Source: Glandiceps talaboti (taxonomy: Eukaryota > Hemichordata > Enteropneusta > Spengelidae). Taken from it: a stretch of DNA of 45,000 nucleotides. Under the pieces are notes generated by a model. It had not been told where the DNA came from and searched no databases. It saw nothing but the letters and a program-made list of their open reading frames with translations. Numbering within the stretch: position 1 is the stretch's first letter; every line of letters begins with the position of its first letter. This document shows positions 29,755 through 45,000 of this stretch, one piece after another. The position numbers and the translations under genes are program-made. The stretch is from the NCBI RefSeq assembly GCF_964340395.1, contig NC_135566.1:18257501-18302500 (forward strand). The letters are read 5' to 3'.

Positions 29755-29877
29755 CACCACCTCCAAGTCCATTATAAGCAAAACATTCTCCTTTATTTAT
29801 AGTTGTTAATTTCCCAGAAGTGGCAGAATTCGGCTTTGCACCATCCAAACACTGCCAATAAGTTGAAGCCATACAAC
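29755..29877 (-). CDS. Copy 1 exon 5: middle of module 2
   Basis: Acceptor CATTTCAG|GTTG, donor GGTGGTG|GTCAGT. Encodes CMASTYWQCLDGAK and KGECFAYNGLGGG. One Cys more (YWQC) than copy 2. Confidence 0.9.
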
Positions 29878-29959
29878 CTGAAATGAGTAATTAATTTTAA
29901 AATTAAATCGACTTTCTTATGCACTCAAGGCTATGTCATCTGATAAAAGCTGACTTTAA

Positions 29960-30360
29960 ATCTGCACTAGCTGCAACTGGGTCATTTTTTTTCATAAAAT
30001 AACCAAAAATATATTCACTAAATATTGGTTAATTAAAAACTAATTGTGCAAAGACATTGTATCTGTTAATTAGTGGTCAGTATTACATAGTGTAGTGGCA
30101 AGATTAAATTTTTAGCGAAGCGTGGTTTTGAATCTGTCGCCATGTTCTGTCACGATGACCATGTTAAAACTGTACTAGATGTAACTGGAGTATGATTTTT
30201 TGATCAGACAACAATATATTCATCACTGACAATTGTTAAAATGCCAATAATTAGACATTGTACATATTAACCAGTGGTTGATATTATCCATAAGCAGTAC
30301 AGGAACCAGTTTAAATTGTAATCGTTGTTGAGGGCGCTAATTTTAGGGTGCGGACCGATG
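29960..30360. mobile_element. Dispersed repeat 'TTAGTGGTC', copy 2
   Basis: Matches 14510-14895 in landmark order. It sits in intron 4 of the copy 1 gene (711 bp) and is absent from the same intron of copy 2 (221 bp), so the two copies show filled and empty states. Confidence 0.75.
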
Positions 30361-30426
30361 CTTTAATACCTAGTAGTATAGTAGTTAGAATGCGTTTATG
30401 CATGCATATAGGTTACTATTATTTTG

Positions 30427-30429
30427 TCC

Positions 30430-30503
<74 letters not shown>
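30427..30503. repeat. (CTGT)n microsatellite in intron 4, copy 1
   Basis: About 18 CTGT units followed by TTATAGTTGTATATCAAATC. The same tract and flank occur at 39916-39961 in copy 2, so it predates the duplication. Confidence 0.96.
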
Positions 30504-30588
30504 TATAGTTGTATATCAAATCAATGTAGGAATTATGTTTTATTTATTCCTAGACTTAGTTGCATTCTATTTTATGATACCGTCATAC

Positions 30589-30732
30589 CTGTTAAGTATG
30601 CATCCATTCCATTAATCTTCTCCGAACATGCAATAGTGCTTCGATGATCGTCACCAGTACCCGATTTTGGCCCAAACTTGTAGGTACATTGCATTTCGGG
30701 CCAGTTACAACATCTGGCAGCAGCTTTCACTC
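30589..30732 (-). CDS. Copy 1 exon 4: CC pair of module 1, start of module 2
   Basis: Acceptor ATTACCAG|GAGTG, donor TTAACAG|GTATGA. Encodes AAARCCNWPEMQCTYK and STIACSEKING. 144 bp, as in copy 2. Confidence 0.9.
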
Positions 30733-30948
30733 CTGGTAATTGAGTAGGAACAAAGAAAACTTAATCAAAACAGTAAACTAGAATGACAGAACGAAAACAA
30801 AAAAAGTTAATATTCATCGAATACACTATCCTTATACAATTTATGACAACCGTAAATCCTTCTTGTATTGGTAAATTATGGCCTCTGTCCCTTTTTAAAT
30901 ATAGCAAATGTATAACCAATGAAAGACGTAAGAGTCAGAAACTCTTAC

Positions 30949-31149
30949 CAGATCCACCAGCACCATTTCGTGCAACGCAGGTAGGTGTACCGTCACTCCC
31001 AACCTCTATGAAATCTCCATCTCGGGTTCCATGGGCGTTGCCGGGCAGATAGCTACTGCATCCCGTCATCACCTCCTTATTTTCACATCGTACTCTACTC
31101 TCGGCGCTATAGTGTGTGGCAGAGAGATTGGACCAGCGTGTCACACAGT
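30949..31149 (-). CDS. Copy 1 exon 3: first half of module 1
   Basis: Acceptor CTCCACAG|ACTG, donor GATCTG|GTAAGA. Four Cys: CVTRWS, RVRC, MTGCSS, TCVARNG. 201 bp, both ends phase 1. Confidence 0.9.
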
Positions 31150-31449
31150 CTGTGGAGGAATGAAACAACCACAATTCAATTGACCCATTGAATCAAGGCA
31201 ACTATTGATCGATATTTGGTCCGACAGCAGAATTTATTCGGAAGTCATTTAGTGACACTTCTCGTATAAGTGTTGCAACTATCAGCTGACCACACACGTT
31301 GCAGCCCCTTATCAATTAGAGTTCACCCGCTCTGTTTGATACAACCACGCAGAAACCAAATAAAACACCACAATAAGAAACTGCATATGCTGCACTTTAA
31401 GATAACAAGATTGAATGAATACAGTTTCTTGCGACATTTTGTCTTAAAT

Positions 31450-32700
31450 AAAATGAACTAACGTGCCACCATGGAGACATCAAATACAGATATCAAAACA
31501 TTGGCGCCTGCATGTCTGCTTCTTGTTGCTTAACGTTTAAATAATTTTATTTCATTTAGACAAAATGTAGCAGAACAGTGCGATCTTGCTAAGTATATGG
31601 AATGGTTTTTTTTTCATGGTTGTATGAAGTAGAGCCTATGAACCCTAGTGCACAACAGATAGTATGTTGCTGTGAACAGATGCAAGAAATCCTTCTCTAT
31701 AGTGTTGTTACTCTTAACGTGGTGGTTTTCATTATATCTAAACTTATTAATTTTGTTTGAAATGATAGAATTTTAATATAGAGTATACATAAAGCACACA
31801 GTGTATTCCACAGTGCATACCGTTTAGTTTATTATATTTAGACTGTATATTTAGATGTAATTAAAAGAAATTAAAATTGCAATGGAAAATTCCCCCCCAA
31901 AAATTACACAAATTTAAACATCACTATCTTTGAAAGATGCAAAACAGTGCATCACGTGCATTTTGACATAAATGTAATGACGGGTAACAGCATTTATTGA
32001 ATACATGTTCAACAATTTCATTTCATTTCCTTTCATTTCATTTTCATTTTTTGAATTGTTATTGTTCAGCGCTTTTGAATAATTTGTTATAATAAAAAAG
32101 GCGCTATAGGTCAAAATAAATAAATGTTAAATGTTCAACAATTCGATCACTAATATATATCATGCGATCGTATGGTTGTACGGTGGTAAACGTAAAGGGG
32201 TTCTTCGTCGTAAAAAACAATCAATCTGGTTAAAATATGTTGTGGTGAAAGCTGCTAGATGTCTGTATTTACCTCTACTGCCATCACTTTGTGTCGTTTC
32301 AGTGTTTTGTTCCGGGGCAGCCTGATGGTCAGATCACGGGGTATAGCGAGCAAGTATGTAATTGATTGATCGATCGATCGATCGATCGAACGATTTATTG
32401 ATTGGTTGATTATTTAATTGAATGATTGACCAATTGAAAGATTAATTTTGGTAAATGTAAAAAAAAACACAATCTGATTAAAGTATGATGTTGCGAAAGC
32501 GGCTAGATGTCTTTATTTACCTCTATTTCCTTCGTTTTGTGTCATTTGTTTTGTTCTGGATTTTAATCAGATTGAAAAAAAAAACCATGCCCTTTTACCG
32601 CAAAGGTAAAACACCCCCACCCCCGTCCACTCCGAGCAGAACATCACCATGGCTATAGTGCATGTTCGTCGACCAAACTACTACGTTGACGCCCTAAACC
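31450..32700. mobile_element. Copy-1-specific 1.25-kb block in intron 2
   Basis: Copy 2 passes from TGCCACACTTTATCGAAACT straight to GTGCAATCTC; copy 1 has about 1250 bp between the matching points. The block contains the ATG-context repeat (31460-31610), a GATC-rich tract (32360-32395) and an internal duplication: AAAGCTGCTAGATGTCTGTA (32248) against AAAGCGGCTAGATGTCTTTA (32496). Composition is AT-rich and no gene is supported. Confidence 0.6.
31460..31610 (+). repeat. Dispersed repeat with conserved ATG context, copy 2
   Basis: GCCACCATGGAGACATCAAA, TTGGCGCC and TTCTTGTTGC match the minus-strand sequence at 12640-12850. Its frame stops after about 20 codons. Confidence 0.6.
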
Positions 32701-32851
32701 CATTTCGAAACTATGCAATCTACGTGTGTAAACAAGATTGGCTCTCAGTCTTAGGAACATCTGGTAGATTTTATATGTTCTTTGACAGCAACAGAAAAGA
32801 ATAAACCAAATAAATTAAAAGTCAAGTCTGCCAGATTGACGATTAACGTAC

Positions 32852-32942
32852 CTATGCATTTACTGCACTTCTCCACAGCTTCGACCCTACTTTCCAAATT
32901 TGTCAGCTTTTTTTTCCAAATCATCGGGCCATACACAATATT
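32852..32942 (-). pseudogene. Copy 1 exon 2 (helix with CSKC), +1 frameshift
   Basis: 91 bp against 90 in copy 2. The frame opens EYCVWPDD and, after the A8 run, meets TAG; in the next frame the expected LTNLESRVEAVEKCSKC continues to an intact donor ATAG|GTACGT. Confidence 0.85.
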
Positions 32943-33369
32943 CTAATATCAGAAATAAAATAAAGGAAAAATGAAAAAAAAAAATATTATGAACGAAATG
33001 TATTGAGAGAGTTTGGTGTAAAATATGCATATACAAATACAATTTATAGGTGTTTCTTCTTCATTTGAGTTCGACAATTACTACTGGTATTTCACGTAAA
33101 TATATCACACCGTCCTTTTTATTTATATGCACCCGTAGAAATTAGATTTTGATGTATTGATATAATAATTAATAACTAATACTATAAACATGGCATGGTC
33201 ATTTTCTAGAATTACTTCAGAGGCCCGAGGTCGACAATTACTACTGGCATTTCACATTACTGTGATATATCTTTATTTAATAAATAATACTCATATCATA
33301 AAATAGTTTACTAATAACTATGCAGTGAACTGAGACTTACAGTGTTCTCACTGTCTACATAAAAACTCA

Positions 33370-33637
33370 TAACACAACACAACACAACACAACACAACAC
33401 AGTACAGTACAGTACAGTACAGTACAGTACAGTACAGTACAGTACAGTACAGTACAATACAATACAATACAATACAATACAATACAATACAGTACAGTAC
33501 AGTACAGTACAGTACAGTACAGTACAATACAATGCAATACAGTACAACCAAGTACAGCAAACACAGTACAGTACAGTACAGTACAACACAACACAGTGCA
33601 GAACGGCACAGCACAGTACAACAAAGTACAGCACTGT
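33370..33637. repeat. Pentanucleotide array AACAC/AGTAC/AATAC, copy 1 intron 1
   Basis: Units of three subtypes sit in one 5-bp register: about six AACAC, fifteen AGTAC, nine AATAC, eight AGTAC and then mixed units. The corresponding intron of copy 2 holds a much larger array. The minus-strand Val-Leu-Tyr-Cys ORFs are artefacts. Confidence 0.95.
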
Positions 33638-33681
33638 TTTGTGAAAAAAGGAAAGGGAAAACAATGGTATAGTGTAAATAC

Positions 33682-33818
33682 CGTCAGCGTACGTGGGTCC
33701 GATGTTGAGCTCGATCAGTTGGACAATAACAATCACCAATACTGTGGTACGCATCTTTGAAACAAATGACTACCAATTCTTCTTCTTTCGAACAGACAAA
33801 TAGATTATCAATCAAATC
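33682..33818 (-). CDS. Copy 1 exon 1: 5' UTR end and signal peptide
   Basis: Acceptor TTCTCTTTTTTGACAG|GATT at 33819/33818, ATG at 33754, donor GACG|GTATTT. The N-terminal residues form a hydrophobic signal peptide with likely cleavage near GPTYA-DG. Confidence 0.75.
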
Positions 33819-34370
33819 CTGTCAAAAAAGAGAAATATTCCAAAGGTAAAACAAGACATTTTACAAAACCATCCACTCTCCTTATTTGGGTAACAGCTAG
33901 TTATGTCTTTGTCATGAAACAATGTCCTCTTTGTGGCAAGGCTCTCTATGTCCAACCCCCCCCCCCCCCAAAAAAAAAAAGCAAAAAAAAGCAAAAAAAA
34001 AAGCAACAGACCCATGCTCTTTGCAAGACTTGTGTAGACGTTCTCTTCATACCACTGTCTTCATACTAAATTCCTTTTCTAAAATCCCAAAAGGATTTAT
34101 ACAGGGCATAAGAGCCATTTGCCTAGGGCGTTTTTTGTGTAAACTTCAGCAATATTCTGCTCCTTTCGCCATTCTCTAAAAAAATATTTTTGAAAACGTC
34201 ACTAAAGGAAAAAGTAAGCGCCATAAAATATAACAACTAAGAAATACTACATGTACATGTTTTTAGTGAAGTATACGCTGAAATTATTTCTTTCTACAAC
34301 AAGAAAGTCTACGTTTTCGACGGGAAAAGGATTCATGTAGCATTAGAATGAAATTTAAATTTCTACTTAC

Positions 34371-34440
34371 CTGAAATTGTGAGATTTCAAAACAAGCCTT
34401 GTACGGTGGTGACGATGTTTATATGGGATTTCTATCACTA
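34371..34440 (-). other. Predicted 5' UTR exon end for copy 1
   Basis: The donor ACAATTTCAG|GTAAGT (boundary 34371/34370) is matched at the same place in copy 2 and would join the exon 1 acceptor at 33819. The 5' limit of the exon is unknown; the upper coordinate is arbitrary. Confidence 0.45.
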
Positions 34441-37050
34441 CCTATATCTCAAAATAGTTCATTAGTTAATTAAAATGAAAAAAATATTAACTAATGATTC
34501 AATATTGGATATATATTTTTATAACCCTCTTACCATCAAAGTTTGAAATGTTAACTTATTTACCATTTTGCAATAAAACGTCCAAAAATCCAAATCCAAC
34601 CTTAAATTAAATAAAAAATAATATTTTCTACCGTCGTCATTTTAGCATTAGCAATTCAATATTGTTCTCACATTTTAACATCATTCAACACCGTGTCCTT
34701 CAAAAAAATCTTGTTTTTGATTTTTTTTTCCTAAGCCCCCCCCCCCTCGCCGATAGCGCATAAAACCCACACAAAATGTTATATTTTATCTTACTTTGAA
34801 CACAAATAGTTTTGTGTTTGAACCTTCCAAGGGTGGCCCCTTTTTTTATTTCTCGTTAATAAAAATAGCTAGGTTAAGTTAAGTTAAAATGCAGCTCAAA
34901 CAAGTAGAGAGGAGAAAAAGGAGAGGCATAGAAGCATATTTTAATTGTTTTATTTTTATTTAATAATCGACCGACTGACACATAATTGTTATGAAAAAGT
35001 AATTCGAAACATAACAAAATAGGGTCAGCCTTATCACACCCGACTAGTGATGATGATGTTGATTTGTGTTCACAGAAATATGAAATGTATTATTTCATAT
35101 GCGTGCATGCTACCAGTGTCTGTATTTTGCTTTATGCGATTTGTAACAAAAAAACATGTGTGACTCATAAAAAACTCCATACCGCCTTATTAAACCTCTA
35201 TAATAGTAAAACTTTGTCACATGGTCTCAAAATATCACAAAAGCTAATGTACATCTATTGATACATTTTTTAATTAAATATTATCAACTGTTCTATATTT
35301 GATATTTGGTATTCACTTTCGTATTTACACATATACCCGTAAAAAATTAGACATGGATGAATTAATGTTTTCGGAATTTCGTGACTATGGTGAAACATGG
35401 CGTGGGTTAATTCTAGAATTACATCAGCGGTAAGGGGTTGAGAGGTAGAAGGTATAGTAAATTCATTTGAGAATATTGCTTATGACGAAATGCTTAACCT
35501 TTTAGGAGTACATGGAAGCTGTTTTCATGAAGTCATATTTGGGAACAATCACCACCACTATACATGATGATAACTACGTAAAACCCGACATTTTGGCCAT
35601 GTCACATACATATACTGCTTCAGAACACATTTCTGCGAATTCGCCATATTGAAGTATTATTTCAATGATTGCAAGATATGTTGATATGTACCACGAAATT
35701 AAAACTAAGGCAACATGTTCACCGCTACTTCTGACAAAGTGTGCTGATAAATGCTCCAAACTCACAGCAACGTACGATGGAAAAAGGGAGAACAAAATGT
35801 TAGAAAATATAATATACACTATTTTGGCATTGGCAACAGTTCTCTACGTGTCGACTGGCTGTTGCCGATTCTTAGCATTGTCGTAAAACACCACCCCTTT
35901 ACGGCATCGTTACCCATAGCCTATAGTCACTGCATCAATGGAAAATATGATCTTGCTTGCGATTCAGACCACCAGACATTTGTTTGGTGGTCTGGGCTTG
36001 CGAAAACGACGCATAGAAATTTCCATACTATTTGCTTTCAAATTTCTGAATGGTCGGTAGAGGATTTTATCGAGCCTTCACAGTTCAGGTTTATCATGAA
36101 GGTGAGCAAGGGGACCCCTAGCCTATCTGTAGACTTCAAGGATACTTACACTATATTCCGCTATCCTAACTAACATTTTTATTTTTTGAATTTAGGCTCC
36201 AAGATAACAAAGCATAAATTAACGTAATAAAATGTCAGCTAGGATAGTGGAATAGTGTAAGTAGCGGTTGTCCTTGAAGTCTACAGGTAGGCTAGGGGGT
36301 CCCAAGTACAATTTACGGAAAAAATAAAATGTTCAATTACAAATTACGAGTATTAAATTACAAAATTTTCACATTTACGAAATAAATAATGCAGTTTACA
36401 AATTACGATGAAAATAAATTTGACTCTATGATATGTTACCATTATGAAAGGGCATTCTCGTACACCTAACCCTCCGTGTAGTTCTAGATGGTTGGATAAT
36501 CACATTATTGATATATTGGGTGACTCTGTTGGGCATAGAGCCAATTCTGAAAGCAGCAGGTAGAATAATACAACTAAGTGGGAAGTATTACAACGAGGGA
36601 GTGGAGGACCGAATGGGGATGCGGTCAGTAGAGGGGACACCTCCTCCCGCTGTTGAAACTTTTTGAAATTACGGGACCAAAAGTAAGTGGTCTGGCGCTA
36701 CATTGATGTGTCAGCCGATTAAACATACACATTTCTGATGTGTCTGTATATATATATATAGTACATAGTACATGTATAATACACAATTGTGTATGCCATA
36801 CCACTATCGAAACCGTGAACAGTACATGCATATATTCCGGGACCCACCCCCCTTCGGAAATATCCCTTGCTCACTCATTTATGTGATCTAATGTGGCTAC
36901 TGTCACCAGCGTTGGATTCACACCGGTTTCACTTCTCTTCTCTTTATACCGAACGTTGTAGCGAACGTTGAGGCAACTACACGCTACATTCAAATTTGAC
37001 AATAACCCCCACGAAGTTAGGGGGCCTTTTATACCCGTCATTCCGCAAGT
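34441..37050. other. Region between the two PCSK9-C-like genes
   Basis: The first 300 bp are still shared with copy 2. The rest holds an imperfect repeat of 33110-33235 at about 35318-35440 (CATGGC, TTCTAGAATTAC), a 10-bp-arm hairpin at 35964-35993 (CAGACCACCA/TGGTGGTCTG) and a foldback at 36105-36305. ORFs of 73-140 aa at 35665-36173 overlap each other in several frames and show no family signature. Confidence 0.45.
36105..36305. mobile_element. Foldback element with arms of about 65 bp
   Basis: GGGGACCCCTAGCCTATCTG, GTAGACTTCAAGGATACTT and CACTATATTCCGCTATCCTA (36110-36170) recur reverse-complemented at 36234-36303 (TAGGATAGTGGAATAGTGTA, CCTTGAAGTCTAC, AGGCTAGGGGGTCCC). The loop is about 65 bp. 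Confidence 0.75.
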
Positions 37051-38451
37051 CTGTAAGGTACGTCGTGATGGGTCGCCCTCAAGGTCCAAACTTGAATATC
37101 GTTTGTTTATTTGTGTGTATTTGTGTATTTTGTATCCTACTATGCGTTGTACCCATGAATTAGTGAGCGAATTTATACACAGACAAGGAAAGTGATTTGT
37201 GTTAGTTTGATAGTGTAATGAGGCGAATACTTTGTGGCACCTTCAAATAATGCATGACGGGAAAACTATTTATTCAAGTAACAATTTGAAATTACATTTT
37301 CAAGAATTAAATCATGCAATCCTATGTACTACTTATATAAACTATACGATACAAGATGCTCAAATCATGCGTCTCGGAAATAGACTGCTTATGTTGGTTC
37401 AAAAAACTCAAACTCATTGTCAGTTGATGTAGGAAATAGACCATAGGTCAATATTTTGAAACAGAGGTCAGAATTATATTAAAATTTTAGCTATTTTAAA
37501 ATTCAAAATGGCTATGCATATTGCACGTTAAGTTTGGAAAAAAACAATTGTCGATATTCATGAAAATGAGAAGATAAACCGCCACATTTCTTTCATTATT
37601 TCAAAGGGATCAGAAACAAGCTTTTATACGGCAAAGTTTGGAGATATTTGAAGAATTCTGATGTTGAGTGTAACTGGTTGCGAGGCATATTCTAGCTGAA
37701 GTTCCGATGTTCCCGTCATCGTTGTCATCATGTGTCTATTCACAATTATTTGCAACAGATAGCTATAGCATAGACGTAGTTATTATTGCCACCATTGACA
37801 GCTATGCATTTTGCTTCTGTGAAAAGTAGAAAATGTTGTGTTAAATATGTTGATAAACTATTAAACAAAACCATCAACTTAATTTAGAAAGACGACCCCC
37901 CCCGGGGGGGGGGTCATCAATGTCTACGTAGAAGGTGGGCAGGAGGTACTTTTATAACTTATTATCGCTACTTTATTATTTCTGAAAAATGTAAAACTTA
38001 AAAATAAAAATTGGAAAACTGTAATTTAATGTTCACGATCACGAATTTATCACGAATAAACCTGGCACAAATGTCAGGTACTATAGGGTACACATTTTGT
38101 GGGTTTGACTTTTAATATGTAAATGGCGACCACAGAATATATTCCTTAGTAAATAAATGTATAAATACACATAATCTGATAAGACCAATGGACAACGGTT
38201 TACCACTGATAGAAGAATAGACTCTGAGGTGAAAAAAAAGAGTTTCAATTCGATTTTTCTTGGCAACCGAGCAAAATTTATATTATGTGAAATCATAAAT
38301 GCCTCTATTTTCAGGAGTGGCTCCCTATTACTCGTTGCCACATGGATACCAGTATTGTTGGTAATGTGTCACAACTTTCAGGAATGAAAGATTGAACATA
38401 GCAATGCTGTGTTTAATTTCGAATTCCAAATGGAGTTGGGACACAAATATT
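37051..38451. other. Downstream arm of duplication copy 2
   Basis: Non-coding. Matches 26921-27800 and then 28970-29240, skipping the copy-1-specific block. Confidence 0.75.
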
Positions 38452-43421
<4,970 letters not shown>

Positions 43422-43540
43422 CTAAGTCAAAAAAGAGAAATATTCCAAAGTTAACACAAGACATTTAAAAAATTAATTTACTCTCCTTATTTGGGTAATG
43501 ACAGTATACGTATATTAAGGTGAGTTAAGTGTTTGTCATA

Positions 43541-44003
43541 AGGGACGATCGCATAATGTTACACAAGCACAATAAGTGAACTTCGTTCGTTTAGGGGGAG
43601 GGGGGAGGGGGTCTGGTTTCAGCGCGATTGCTGAACTTCATTTTCGCACTTCTTACCAAATTTCGAAAACTTTCACGCCTTCGATGATAACAGCTTCGAT
43701 TCTGTATTTACTAAGTTGATAGGAATTAATCCTAACGTGACAGATACTCTGCAGGGTTTCCGGTAGTATTTTGATGTGTTTACCATCATCTTAGTAAACA
43801 GTTTCATGAGGTTGGAAATTCATGTTTACCATCTTTTTACATTGCACCGATCGTAGTGGTATGACCGCAATATTTTGTATCATGGTGTACATCGTATATA
43901 AACTGTGATGTCGCACTTATGAACGTTCATTTAGGGGGAGGGGAGGGGGTTTGCCCTAAATTGACGATGTTCGCTTGTACGTCGACATTGTACGATCGTC
44001 CCT
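43541..44003. mobile_element. 463-bp MITE-like element with terminal inverted repeats, copy-2-specific
   Basis: The left end AGGGACGATCGCATAATGT and the reverse complement of the right end AGGGACGATCGTACAATGT form inverted termini, with partial pairing to about 30 bp. Two GTTYRTTTAGGGGGAGGGG blocks lie inside. At the same position in copy 1 (about 33914, TTTGTCATGAAACAATGTCC) the element is missing. No ORF. Confidence 0.82.
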
Positions 44004-44410
44004 AAAACAACGTCATCTTTAGGGTGATGCTTCCCATGTCCGCTCCTTGCGTCGGCGGGAAAAACATGTTACCTGCGAGACTTAACTCTAGGCGTTTTCT
44101 TCATACCACTCTTTTCATACTAATTCCTTTTCTAAAATTCTGAAGGACTAGGAAAGGATGTATACAGTGCATTAGATCTATGTGCCTGGCGCGGTCTTTT
44201 TTGTAACCTCCAGAAATGATCCTCTTCGTTCGTCATTCTCTAAAAATTGAAGACGTGACTAAAGGAAAAAGCAAACAATGTAAAATGTACAAATACTAGA
44301 ACATGTTTTAGTGAACTTTATGTTGTAATGATTCCTTTCCTGCAACAACTTAATCTACGTTTTCAACAGAAAAGGGATTTTTGTATCCACAGAAAAGAAT
44401 TTCTACTTAC

Positions 44411-44480
44411 CTAACATTGGAAACCCAGGTTTTACAATAACCGTTGCTCTGTAGTGAAAGTGTTTTTATGGGATGTCAAA
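44411..44480 (-). other. Predicted 5' UTR exon end for copy 2
   Basis: Donor CCAATGTTAG|GTAAGT at boundary 44411/44410, in the same position as the copy 1 donor. The upper limit is arbitrary. Confidence 0.42.
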
Positions 44481-45000
44481 CATTACCAACACTTTTCAAA
44501 AGTCATCTCAAAATAGTTCAATTTTTAATTAAAAAGAAGAAAGATTTACGACAATTTGATATCGGATAACCCTCATAAAAATACTAATAACATTAAATTA
44601 AAAAAAGTTACTACGCTGTCGTCAGAATTTATAATTACGGGGGATCGGATTGGGAGAACTTAGGGTTACCATGGAAATGGAGGCTGACGGGGAGGGGGGG
44701 GATTGGAGGCTTGATTTTTGAAAATTAAGTGGGGATGGGGGTGGGGGTTGCGAATTTGTAGTAGATGGAAGACTATATTCACAGTTAGCGGTAGACAATA
44801 AAATGCCATTTTAGTCTCAAAGCACTGACGGTGGATAAATCATATTAACTACTAAGTCATCATTTTAGCAATTCAACATTTGGCTCTTTTTTCAATCATA
44901 TTTTCACACCAATCAACACCGGTACCCTAAAAAAATATTGTATTCGAATATTTTCCCCAAAGCCCCCCCCCCCCCCCCCCCCTCCGTATGAATTCAAACC
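44481..45000. other. Promoter-side region of copy 2, no gene seen
   Basis: Partly alignable to 34440-34745. Contains G-runs (44690-44750) and a C-run at about 44964-44981 that matches the C-run at 34735-34747 of copy 1. Confidence 0.5.

Larger units (their letters stand above)
29245..33818 (-). pseudogene. PCSK9 C-terminal-domain-like secreted protein, copy 1, frameshifted in coding exon 2
   Basis: Exons in reading order: 33682-33818 (ATG at 33754), 32852-32942, 30949-31149, 30589-30732, 29755-29877, 29245-29453; all splice sites are intact and phase 1. The design equals copy 2: signal peptide MRTTVLVIVIVQLIEL, a short helix with CSKC, then Cys modules resembling PCSK9 CM1-CM3 (RVRCENKEVMTGCSSYLPGN, AAARCCNWPEMQC, AACCASRHLECKAKW, ATVSCDAGWIMTGCS). 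The coding total is 841 bp, one more than a multiple of three: exon 2 is 91 bp against 90 in copy 2 because of eight A in a row (T8 at 32908-32915), giving a TAG eleven codons later. Downstream exons show no other damage, so the lesion is recent, an assembly error in a homopolymer, or avoided by skipping exon 2 (exon 2 joins are phase 1 on both sides). The protein would be about 279 aa. Confidence 0.75.
26921..34745. repeat. Segmental duplication, copy 1
   Basis: Begins with CTGTAAGGTACGCCGTGA at 26921 and can be followed, with interruptions, to the C-run at about 34735. Copy 2 begins at 37051 with CTGTAAGGTACGTCGTGA, an offset of 10,130 bp. Shared blocks include 26955-27170 against 37085-37300, every exon of the PCSK9-C-like gene, and the promoter-side region. 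Confidence 0.9.

Noticed and set aside
33682-33754. The 147-aa minus-strand ORF that begins with the signal peptide as the full protein
   Set aside because: After 24 codons it reads through a good donor into the pentanucleotide array; the paralogue shows the same splice.
35665-36173. ORFs of 73 and 140 aa on the plus strand and 81 aa on the minus strand
   Set aside because: They overlap in three frames, show no domain signature, and the longer one runs into the arm of a foldback element.

Overview
This is a eukaryotic, metazoan window. Genes are split by GT-AG introns, there are no operons, and the AT-rich DNA is full of microsatellites, minisatellites, foldback elements and retrotransposon relics. 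An intronless class A receptor, a sulfotransferase with vertebrate-like exon sizes and proteins built like the PCSK9 C-terminal domain suggest a marine invertebrate, perhaps a non-vertebrate deuterostome. That placement is inference; no species was identified.

Layout. 1-3500: gene-poor, with one retrotransposon relic and a long (GA)n tract. 3510-4715: intronless rhodopsin-family GPCR (+). 4716-12189: no host gene; a diverged tandem duplication, a 43-bp minisatellite, a LINE 3' end, large (TATG)n arrays and a foldback element. 12190-19928: seven-exon cytosolic-type sulfotransferase (-), 331 aa, its introns holding copies of several repeat families. 19929-22954: repeats, including an inverted pair of one MITE-like family. 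22955-25737: three-exon gene (+) for a 185-aa membrane-anchored START/SRPBCC-like protein. 26921-45000: two copies of a head-to-tail segmental duplication with a 10.13-kb offset, each with a six-coding-exon gene (-) for a small secreted Cys-rich protein.

The most notable content is that pair. The cysteine spacing closely follows modules CM1-CM3 of the PCSK9 C-terminal Cys/His-rich domain, but there is no subtilisin protease: a signal peptide and a short CxxC-containing helix precede the modules. All coding introns are phase 1. Copy 2 (38452-43421) is intact at 284 aa. Copy 1 (29245-33818) has one extra base in an A8 run in coding exon 2 that brings an early stop, so it is a young pseudogene, an assembly error or a gene bypassed by splicing. 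Comparing the copies exposes element insertions that differ between them, including a 463-bp MITE-like element with its empty site visible in copy 1.

The genes do not form an evident pathway. The receptor, sulfotransferase, START-like protein and secreted PCSK9-C-like proteins are independent transcription units.
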